DNA of 64,000 bases, from assembly GCA_950295325.1 (NCBI GenBank), contig OX485806.1:36768001-36832000 (forward strand). The letters run 5' to 3'. The translations under genes were made by a program, and so were the position numbers. Below are positions 55,141 to 64,000 of the stretch, piece by piece. The notes beneath the pieces were generated by a model that was not told the origin of the DNA, did not search any database, and saw only the letters and a list, made by a program, of their open reading frames with translations. Every line of letters starts with the position of its first letter. Within the stretch, counting starts at the first letter, position 1. The DNA is from Polytrichum commune. Its lineage: Eukaryota; Streptophyta; Polytrichopsida; Polytrichales; Polytrichaceae.

Positions 55141-58100
55141 TGTGAGACCTAAACCCCCACCCTTATGCGTCCTAGTCCAGGGGGGGTCCAAAGTTCACAT
55201 TTACTTGGCAAACTTTTCTTCCTCCTTGAAGTGAGACCAAATGCTCGCACAACTCCAATACAACCCACACTTTTTACTTGAATAATATCAGGCTACAAGC
55301 ATTCAGAAATGCCATTTTCCTGGTGGGCTTGACCTACAGTGTAAATGATCTAAATCTCTAACCACACACACCCCCAACACTACCGAATCCTCATCTAACC
55401 TAAATTATTGACCACTGGGCAACCTCAAATGAGCATAAAAAATTGGATGCTAAAATCCCAACTAGGCCTTATGGCCACACTGTTCGATGATGCTCAAGCT
55501 CTAGAGGCCCCGCCTTCTCCAGTAACCGAGCCAGCAACTTATCAAGCCGAAGTCCACAGTGCAATGCCCATACCAGTCCCTTGTTTCTCCCAGATGCCTA
55601 GTGCCATGCCTCAGTGCACACTTCCGGCCCTGGAACCGGCCTATTGCCTCGTCAATCCACCTGGCCTTAACCGGCACTGAACTAAGCCCATGTTCAGGCA
55701 CCGTTGCCTGCTGGTCCTCCCCTCGTAGATCTGACCTCCTAGGCTCCTGCCCTCGCTCAATGTAGCTACCGCCCCTCAGTTCCCTCCAACAATTCACAGA
55801 ATCACCATAGACTCACAATTTGAAATACTCCCCTGCACTTTTGTTGGAGTTCGACCTTAGCATTCGCCCAACGCCGCTCCTCATCAAGCCCAACTGTTCC
55901 TACCCAGTGTCAAATGCTCACTGCATCTCCCCTGGGAGGAATCCACCCAGCTGCCTCCACCTCCTTGCCGTCCCTTTGGGTTGCCGAATCAGTCGAGCTA
56001 CACTTCCAAAGGGGAAGATCTACACCTGAATTTCTTGCCATTCTCAGACCTCCGAGAGGCTCCGCATCCACCTTCCAAGGTCATCCCCCTGCCGCAAGGC
56101 TGCCGCTTCCTCGACTGCAAGCCTGCCTACCGAGACGCTATCTGTGAACCCTTTGAGTGGTCCACCACTCTGCGGGATCACTTTTAGTTAGAATGTTAGC
56201 ATTAAAAGTTAGAATTGATAGGGAATTTAGGGAAAATTAGTTCATTTAGCATTTAGCCTAGAAGAAGGAAGGTCAAAATGAAACTAAGTAGTGCTAGAAG
56301 ATAGCAAAGTAGAAAAAATGTGCTAGCTAGTAAAAACAACTAGCTAAGCAAATATTAGTAGATGCTAGCTATTAAGCAAATGTTAGTAGATGCTAGCTAA
56401 GCAAGTGTTAGTTTATTAGTTAGTGTGAGGCACACAAGACTATTGGAGGTGTTTTACGTAAGAAGATAAAATCGGCGTGAAGAATTTTGAAGACAAAAAA
56501 GAAAGAGAGCAAGGGGGATACTTGCCCACTTGCCCCCTTGCCAACTCGATGGCGGAAAAATTAGAAAGATTTCTAAAGGTTTTTTGTCGGAGCCACCTCG
56601 GCGAGAGGGTGGCAACCTCAACCGGGAAAACCCCCGAGCCAAAATTTCGGGAAAGGGTTTGAAAAATGGATCCGGTGGAGGAGGGGTCCAACCCTTTTGT
56701 GAGAGGGTTTAAAAACCCCTCCTTCCACCTTGTAGCTCTCTCTCTTTCTCTAGTTTTTGGGCGAAGCCCTGCTTCAATGTAGTTAGGAAAAAATCCTTTA
56801 GCATGTATTCTCAATGGTCTAAAAGAAAGGCTTGAGAACCTCCTCTACTCTCTCTCTCCTAGTTAGGTTGTGTGTTTATTAACACACCAACAAAATTATT
56901 CCTTCTTTTGTAGAGGTAGGTTGGATGGTAGAGTTTTGAGTAGAGGCATTATAGACCTCATCTGCCAATGCCCTGAAAGCTTAGTTCAAAAGCTAGAACA
57001 AGATACTTATCATTTTTCTCTTAGAGAGATTTCATATAGCTATCCATAGCCGTTTCCCATTTGTGATTTGGTTGAGATGACAATTAGTTATGGATTTTCA
57101 AAGATGGAGTAAAAAAACTGGGTGGTCTTGTGGGTAGCGGCTGCTGGATCAGACCTGCGAGCCCAATAGGAATTTTAATTCCAAGAAATTATATTTTTCC
57201 CAAGTAGAACTTTTGTGTAGCTTTCCAAAATGGCTTAGAACATTTGATTTGAGCATGATTTGAATTAGATATGAATTGTGCAAGATGGGACACATAGTTT
57301 GAGAACTTTTGGTTGACTGCTGCATTACAGAGGACCTGCTGGGTTCACTTCGGCTTACCTTTCTAATCACATATTTTTATCAAATACATCTTTTTAATAT
57401 CTCTCCAGGGTCATATAGAACGTTTGATTTGACTAAGATTTGAATTAGATATGAATTGTTGAAGGCGAGATACATAGTTTAAGCCTTCTTGATTGACTAC
57501 TGTGTTACAAGGAGTCCGCTGAATTTCTATTAGCTTAACCTGCTGATGTCATAATTTTTTCTAGTTAGAGCTTGTTCATAGCTTTCCAATGGTATAAGGA
57601 AAGCCTAGATCCAAGTAGTAAGGAATGTGCTATGAATTTTTGAAGTTAGAAGGTAGATAGGTGGGTTGGAAGGGTCGGTTGAATCGACCTCACACTTCCA
57701 ACCCTCATAACTTTTGCATTTCTTATCCGATTAGAGTGATTTTTAGATCATTGGAAAGATAATTTGGTGCACTAAGTATAAATATTATGCTTAGGATTAA
57801 ATTACAGGGCAGAATAACACTTTATATTTTAATTGTTAACTAAGGTACGCTTACTACCAAACTAGTTACAAAGAAGGAGGCAAGGTCGACGCTCGGAAAG
57901 TGGAGCAAGGAAGGAGGTAGCGGCTCGGCCTACATCAAGCCCAAATCAACCGAGGAAAATTGAGGTAAATTAACTAACCTTAAGCCTTCCATTTAGGATT
58001 GGAGGGAGCACGGCTAAGGTACGCATCTCTAAACCCACTCACCTATCTCGTAAGGTCAAGTGGCTTGACCACTTGACCGCCAAGGGAGTACCCAATTCCA

Positions 58101-59544
58101 TTGTTTTCGGGGCCCTTGGTATGTTTTGTGGTAGTAGCTTCATTTATTAGCAAGTTTCGTGTGTGGTAAGTCGGATTAATCACCGACACGACCACTCTGA
58201 ATGTTGTTGGTGGAAAGGTGGGGTTAATGACCCGCGAATCCGCTATTATGTTGTTGGCCCCATAGATTGGGAGTAATGGCCCCAATTTATGAAGATTGCG
58301 CAATAGGTTGAACCTACAGGTCGCCCGTCACCCTGGTCCCATTGAGTTGCATTTCGTGGTCTATCCAGTGTAAACACATTTAACAATCAAAACATACAAA
58401 ATAAATCGTAAACCCTTGTTGGCAAGAGACCCGAGGTAAGGGGTGATGCCTAATATGTTAATGTAGTAAGTTAGGACGTGCAACCAAAAGTAAGTAATTA
58501 AGAAGGAATTTGTGTGAAGGGTGGGACTTAGGCCAAGTTCCCCCGCTTAGAAAACTAAATAGAACTAAATAAAGAAATAGGAAGAATTGAATGGTCCATC
58601 AAATTGTCGTTATTCCGTTCGTTGAATTAGGGTGGTATGAGTCACACCCGGTTGGGTGTATCAGAACCATCCCAATTCACAAATTAGGATTGCCTTGGTT
58701 TCAAGGCTGGTGCGTCTGCGCGTAGAATAGGTTGTAGGTTAAGGTTAGAACTAGATATGAAATTGGTTAGTGGAGTTTAAAGCCACACTAGTAAAAAACT
58801 AAGGCCTAACCTCCGGAGGTACTACGACGCATATTTAATCTCCCTTAAAAATCTAACTACTCACGTTATACACCTATCATCCGGGTTCGGCTTGGGCGCC
58901 TGCAAATGCAGGCCACCTTCATCGAAGGGCTTGTGTGATACTTTTAGGCTCCCTCGAAAGGGGGTGGCCCAAAAGTACCACACTATCCCTTCATTCCCTG
59001 CCCTTCTGTGCGTAATGCCACAGTCGCCTCTCTTTCTCCAGAAGCCATGCTTCTAACTTGCCACCCGAGAGCCTGCTCTGAACCGCGCCCCAACTGCCTC
59101 TAGAGAGAGAGAGAAGAAGAAGAGACTACCTCGGCCGAACGGCAGAGGCCCCTGTTCCTGCCATCCGGAATTCGAGCAACCCCATCCATCGTAACCAACT
59201 TCCCCCTTTACGAACTAACACCAAGCCCAAAACGAACACCCCACACATACTTGCAAGCCTAAGTGATCACTAAATTCATGGCCGAAGGCATGAATCTCCA
59301 CCAATGCCCTTTAAATCTAAACTTAACACAATCACTAGTCTCTCCTACCTCTATCCAACTTCAAAAATCCATACTTGTTCCTAAAACTCCATGATAACTT
59401 CCACTAAAGCATTTAATTCAATTGCAATGCTAATACTACAGTTTTCACTCTTTTTATCTTTTCGTCTGATTGAACAACATCAAGGTCAGGTTATAACAAT
59501 CTTTTGAGATTAAGGACACATGTGGGCACCATTTTGGGCTCACA
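55141..59544 (-). mobile_element. LTR-A (5' LTR, minus strand) containing an LTR-B
   Basis: Starts TGTGAGACCTAAACCCCC and ends TTGGGCTCACA. Flanking 5-mers (ATTTA, CCCTG) do not match, but a primer-binding-like site adjoins the left end. Both facts fit a 5' LTR of a longer minus-strand element rather than a solo LTR. Removing the nested LTR-B leaves about 1.56 kb. A hairpin with stem GCATT/AATGC is near 55298. Confidence 0.75.
56143..58982 (+). mobile_element. Solo LTR-B copy B, 2840 bp
   Basis: Same termini as copy A, with the 5-bp duplication CTATC (56138-56142, 58983-58987). Identity to copy A is very high throughout, so both insertions are recent or come from the same active source. It contains the conserved phrase GGCTGGTGCGTCTGCGC near its 3' part, also seen in a diverged third copy. 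Confidence 0.95.
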
Positions 59545-61648
59545 CCCTGCCGGGTTCTAGAATCAGATTGTGCCCAGATGGTTGGAATTCTGTGCTAACG
59601 GAAGCGACTAGGTGCTATTGGTTTGCTGACATCTTTCCACCGGGGCAAGAGGATGGCGGCCGAGGAAGGGCGAAGGCAAACCGCCTCATAGAGGTATGTG
59701 TTGACATAGATTGATTTTTGGGCGCAGAATGGAAGGCAGTAGCTCCTGGTTGTGTCACTGAATGGGCAAAGAGGCACCATCGCCGAACAAAAAATTTGAG
59801 ATACTGGATTCAGTGGCAATGTGGATGGTCGAGAGCCAAGCTTCACGACTATCAGTGTTGTGGTTTACTTCAAGGTCAATTACCAGCTGCTATGGGTACT
59901 AGCTGGGATGAATTATGCCAGGTTGCTGCTCTCCCGAATGGAAGGAGTCTTGAACAGTGGTTGAAGCTGCAAGTCCAGGCTGCGGCAGTCAGTGTGTGAG
60001 CTCAAATTGAGGGCGCCTGTAGCACATCCCGAACTTCAAATGCCTGATTCAAGAGGTTTAGTCTGGACAAGCGAAGGCTCAAAATTAGGAAGGAAGAGAA
60101 AGCAGCTGGGGGGGATGGTCGTTCGTAAGGGTTGCAGATGGTTCAGGCAGCCGAAGTGTCGCAACCCTTGCTAGCCCCCCTTGACAATCTCGCCAATTTT
60201 CCTTTCTAGCAAAGGTTACGAGCGCTAACCCTTCGCATACCGCCATGCTAATGGTTAGCTCTTCTTACCCCGGACCATATAATTCAAAGGAGGGGAACCA
60301 ACCCTCCTACTTTGCTTTCGGGACTCACCCCTTAATCGGTAACCCATTCCTAGATGTGGACTTCCATCCATGGAAGTCCAATCCCATGTTGATCATCGCG
60401 TTGCCGGAGCAACACTACAACAACCCGAACCATACTAGGCAACTATGGCCTCACATTGGGCCAATGCCCATGGAGGCCGTGCCGTTCGGCCTCGGGTGGG
60501 TGAGGCCACACCACCTCACCCATATAAGCCTCTAGGACTCTACGCGGGGCCCCTACCCCACCGTCAACCAACCTCTTGTCTCTCCACCAAGAGTTGGGGC
60601 CAAGTGGACACTTTCCTTTAGCCGCTGGGCCTAGAAGCCCCCAGCAGCTTCAGACCATCATAACTTCCTTGTATGATGTCGGATTCCACCCACCAACCAT
60701 TCCATCGTCATCTACGCTTCACGTAGATGCCGATGGACTCCTCACTTGCCCCATTCAGGCAAGTATTGATGAAGTTATGCCTGTTTGAACCTTGGCAGTC
60801 CCGGGAATCACTCCCAGGCACTGCTGTACCAGGCGCCCCACTCAAATGGCCATAACTCCTAGCTCACACCTCCGATTGAGGTGTTCTTGAGCATTCTAGA
60901 ATCACCACGCCATGAGCTACGCATAACTCATGGCCTTACCCTTGTGCCTCCTAATCTTCGTGGGTGGGAGGCGTTCCCAACGCCCGGGGCCCTCACCCAC
61001 ACTAGGATCACTTGGGCCCTCTCACCAACGGCGCCACAAGTCCCGGGTGTCACTCCGGGGTCCCCCTTGTGCCCATGGTGTTTCGGGCACTCCTCATGGA
61101 GAGGTGCGCGACACGAAGGGTAGTCTAGAAGGAGGCATCTACTGGGAGCAGTTCAACAGCCTAAGGGAAGGCTGGCTAAGTTCAACCAGTGGGAAAAAGG
61201 GATTCGGCATTGCCTTGAGATTGACTGTGTTTGGCTTAGTGCAGTGACAAAGTAAGGAACCTTGGTTAGGTAATTAGTGTGGGGCAGAGTAGGTGATTGT
61301 TTGGATTTTATGAGGACGGCATGGGCAAGCCATTTGTGTGAGGCAATATTATGTAATGCCGTTAAATAAAAGCAGCCTAGGGTATCCTAGTGATTAAGGA
61401 GAATAAGAGTGAGGCACTTGGTTGTGTTGTTGTTGGTTGGATGATTGATAATGGCTATGATTACACGGCGGGCAAGTATTTCTTAATACTTAAGCCTTGT
61501 GCCATGGAATAAAAGTTGTGCATTTGGAGTTTATGATTGAGGAATCATTGGGTGCCAAGTTCACATCTAAAGGAAGAAAAGGGAATGTATGTAGGTCTTG
61601 AGCTTCCACCCGGTTACGACGCATTAGGGTGGGGGTTTATGGCTGACA
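59545..61648 (+). mobile_element. LTR-A 3' portion plus unassigned GC-rich sequence
   Basis: The right end is a clear LTR-A 3' terminus (GGTTACGACGCATTAGGGTG...GGCTGACA, 61648), with the hairpin AAGTATT/AATACTT at 61474-61491 and AATAAA at 61508-61513. No LTR-A 5' end is visible upstream. The stretch 60180-61130 is GC-rich and unrecognised. The following GTGGT and downstream sequence match the interior of LTR-B, so this LTR-A sits inside an older LTR-B. Confidence 0.55.
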
Positions 61649-62118
61649 GTGGTCAAACCGTGTTAAACTAATTAATAACCATCAAAATTCGTACGACCCC
61701 CGTGGGCAAAAACCAATCATAAACTTAACTCGGAGGATTGAGACTACCCCTTTGATGGCAAAGATCGGAGGGTGTAAATATCAATCAACCTTCAAGAGAC
61801 CCGCACAGGGCCTTGAAGGGTTTGGGTTAGGGCGTGCACCAAACAGGTAGGTGGTGATGACATATATTATGAACTTAGTAACATAGGCTTTGTTCAATCA
61901 ACCATAAACTAAGAATGAAGGTTGAGAGGGTGAGACTTAATTAAGGTCCCCCCGTTTAGAGAATTTAATATATAAGAAGTAAAGAATTAGAGGTGGCCCA
62001 AGGTAAAAGTTAAGGTTGATTTCATTAATTAGGGTTAGGTTGCCTTGATCCCAAGGATGGTGCGTCTGCGCATAGACTATGATAGATTAGGCATTAAGTT
62101 AGGGAACTTGATAATTAC
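61649..62118 (+). mobile_element. Diverged LTR-B copy C, first part
   Basis: Matches LTR-B from its GTGGT...GTGTAAACAC segment (about 58360) onward, including CCGAGG..., the CCCCCCGTTTAGA block and GGTGCGTCTGCGCATAGA. Identity is clearly lower than between copies A and B. It is interrupted by the solo LTR-A at 62119. Confidence 0.7.
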
Positions 62119-63589
62119 TATGAGCCCAAAATGGTTGCTCATATTTATTTTATGTGTAGAATTTACTTAGAATTGCATTTGAGGTCATTATTGAAATATC
62201 AAAAAGTATAAAAAGAGTGAGGCTTGATGTGGACTTAGGTTTTAGGCCTTAAGCCTATTTTGTGTAGTAATTAGAAGCTTAGTGGCATTAGGGAGTGTTT
62301 TGGTTAAGTGAGTAGTGTTTGATGAAGCAAGGGGAAGTGCCTCGGGGTTTAAGTATTTGAATTAGGACCCATGGTGTTGGTTTAGGGGGTGAAGGTTTAG
62401 TGGATAAGATAAGTTCCTACTAAGTAGGAGAGAGGTGAGGGGTTAAGCTTCTTGCTTCTTTTGGTGTTTTTTTTTTTTTTTTTTTTTTTTTTGGAGCGAA
62501 GGAGGAGCTCAAGGAGCTCTCGGCCGGAGGTGCTCTCGGCTACTGGATTGGGGCCTTAGTTGCTGGGTTAAGGTAGTCTCAGCTACTGAAATGGTGTATT
62601 AGCTGTTGGATTAAGGTAGCTCTCAGCTACTGAAATGGGGTATTAGCTGCTGGAGCAGGGCAGTCTCAGCTACTGAAATGGTGTATTAGCTGCTGGAGCA
62701 AGGTAGTCTCAGCTACTGAAATGGGGTATTAGTTGTTGGGTTAAGGCAGTCCTCGGCTACTGGACTGGAGCACTGACTGCTGGAGCAGGGCAGTCCCAGC
62801 TACTGAAATGGTGTATTAGCTGCTAGAGCAAGGTAGTCTCGGCTACTGAAATGGGGTATTAGTTGCTGGGTTAAGGCAGTCCTCGACTACTGGACTGGAC
62901 CACTAACTGCTGGAGTAGGGCAGTCTCAGCTATTGAATTGGTGTATTAGCTGCTGGAGCAAGGTAGTCTCAGCTACTAAAATGGTGTATTAGCTGCTGGA
63001 GCAAGGTAGTCTCAGCTACTAAAATGGTGTATTAGCTGCTGGAGCAGGGCAGTCTCAGCTACTGAAATGGTGTATTAGCTGCTGGAGCAGGGCAGTCTCA
63101 GCTACTAAATTGGAGCACTAGCTGCTGGAGCAAGGTAGTCTCGGCTATTGGACTGGGGCCTTAGTTGCTTGGTTAAGGCAGCTCTCGGCTACTAATGTAC
63201 GGTTGATATCCGGAGGGGAGTCCGGGCATGGGACGGTTATAAGACCGGGTACGAGCCGGGTATATGCCGGGTAGGGCCAAAGGCCAAGGTCCAAGGGCAA
63301 CGGGCATAAGGGAGATGTTGGCTTCACAATTAGGGGATGGTCTAGGGGGAGTAGCTTTTAGTAGAGAGTAAGGGTGATGTGTAAATTAGTGTAGGGAGAA
63401 AGGGATAGATAGGGAAGAGCATTTTTCAATGCTTGTACTCTTCTTATGAAATAAATTGGTGTGCAAGAGTTGATGGGAAACGAAATGGATTTTGACGAAG
63501 TTGGTAAGACGGAGTTATGTGAACATGAATGTGATACCCATGCCCTCACCCGGACTAGGACGCTTAAGGGTGGGCGGTTTGGCCTCACA
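62119..63589 (+). mobile_element. Solo LTR-A, 1471 bp
   Basis: Starts TATGAGCCCAAAATGG (TG mutated to TA) and ends GGCCTCACA, with the 5-bp duplication ATTAC (62114-62118, 63590-63594). It has the TATAAAAAGAGTGA block near 62207, a poly-T run at about 62467-62492, a large minisatellite, the hairpin AGCATT/AATGCT (63418-63433) and AATAAA (63450-63455). Confidence 0.9.
62505..63195 (+). repeat. About 43-bp minisatellite inside LTR-A, about 15 copies
   Basis: The unit is built on TTAGCTGCTGGAGCAAGG and TAGTCTCAGCTACTGAAATG, with variants of the linking GGTGTAT. Higher-order patterns occur, such as the repeated 'cctcggctactggactgga' version. Confidence 0.95.
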
Positions 63590-63594
63590 ATTAC

Positions 63595-63732
63595 CTTAGG
63601 CACTTAAAATCTAGGCACAACCTATCGAAAGGATACAACGCGATTATCAAATCCCTCCACAAACACAAAACACCTTTTAAATATCATAACACCCGGGTTC
63701 GGCTTGGGCACCTGCCAAGGCAGGCCACCCTC
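63595..63732 (+). mobile_element. Diverged LTR-B copy C, second part
   Basis: Continues LTR-B copy C after the solo LTR-A. It ends in CCCGGGTTCGGCTTGGGC...CAGGCCACC, matching 43765-43802, and is cut by another LTR-A at 63733. Confidence 0.75.
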
Positions 63733-64000
63733 TGTGAGCCCAAAAAGGGGACACACAGGGGTTCTTACTCCTAAGAGTTCATTGTTGTTTTAGTTTAGAA
63801 TTATAATATACCATATAAAAACTTAAAAAGAGTGAAAGTTAGAGTAGGGCTTTGAATTCGAATTAAGTAGTTGTTTATTGATTAGAGGCTAGATAAATGA
63901 AGTAGATATAGTTAGGAAATTGCTACACCCCTAGGCTGGACCTCGGTCGAAGAGGACTGTAATTGGGCAATTTAGGCTTCTCTAGTGTTCATTATGGGAG
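63733..64000 (+). mobile_element. LTR-A 5' part, runs off the window
   Basis: Begins TGTGAGCCCAAAAAGGGG and has the conserved CTTAAAAAGAGTGAAAG block about 85 bp in. The right end lies outside the window. Confidence 0.85.

Overview
This is repeat-rich nuclear DNA of a land plant. Evidence: an AP2/ERF transcription-factor ORF (a plant-expanded domain), a short run of the plant telomere heptamer TTTAGGG near 36.47 kb, spliceosomal introns, a Ty3-like plant gag/protease, an Emigrant-type MITE and deeply nested solo LTRs. The species cannot be fixed from the window; nesting this deep suggests a large genome, such as a fern, lycophyte or gymnosperm. I found no rRNA, tRNA or CRISPR.

Layout. 1-2.3 kb: a decayed copy of a multi-exon transposon gene. 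2.3-3.6 kb: LTR fragment and spacer. 3.6-8.5 kb: a foldback element with long inverted arms, carrying four smaller elements whose target duplications are readable (one Mutator-like, one hAT-like, two TA-target MITEs). 8.57-9.44 kb: AP2/ERF ORF on the minus strand. 9.4-15.4 kb: gene-poor DNA with three tandem arrays of roughly 150-170 bp period. 15.4-16.1 kb: left-end fragment of the giant transposon. 16.1-25.4 kb: nested LTRs of one family ('LTR-A'). 25.4-51.5 kb: one broken retrotransposon gag-protease region, split into three pieces by LTR-A insertions. One of those LTRs is itself split by a 19.6-kb DNA transposon (29660-49284). 51.5-64 kb: a second fragment of that transposon's transposase-like gene, a 178-bp tandem array, more LTR-A and LTR-B copies and a large minisatellite.

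The 19.6-kb transposon is the main object. It has matching terminal inverted repeats, a 4-bp TAAG duplication, and an empty-site match in a paralogous LTR. It carries two divergent genes. The minus-strand gene has two exons and encodes a 976-residue DUF7869-type, transposase-like protein. The plus-strand gene has at least five coding exons and once encoded about 1,640 residues: a ParB/sulfiredoxin-like segment, an acidic region and a C-terminal FCP1/NIF-type HAD phosphatase domain with a D-x-N catalytic motif. About 44 copies of a palindrome, TTTGGGTCG-NN-CGACCCAAA, lie between the genes, in introns and even in coding sequence. The arms are nearly fixed and the central two bases are free. The decayed paralogue at 1-2.3 kb has a different palindrome of the same architecture at equivalent intron positions. 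This looks like a transposon-specific protein/DNA-site system whose site changes between lineages; that reading is inference.

The plus-strand gene is broken by two frameshifts, a stop and an LTR-B insertion. The minus-strand gene is open. LTR-A copies share a short hairpin 15-18 nt before an AATAAA signal, and its stem covaries between copies, suggesting a selected RNA structure at the transcript 3' end.
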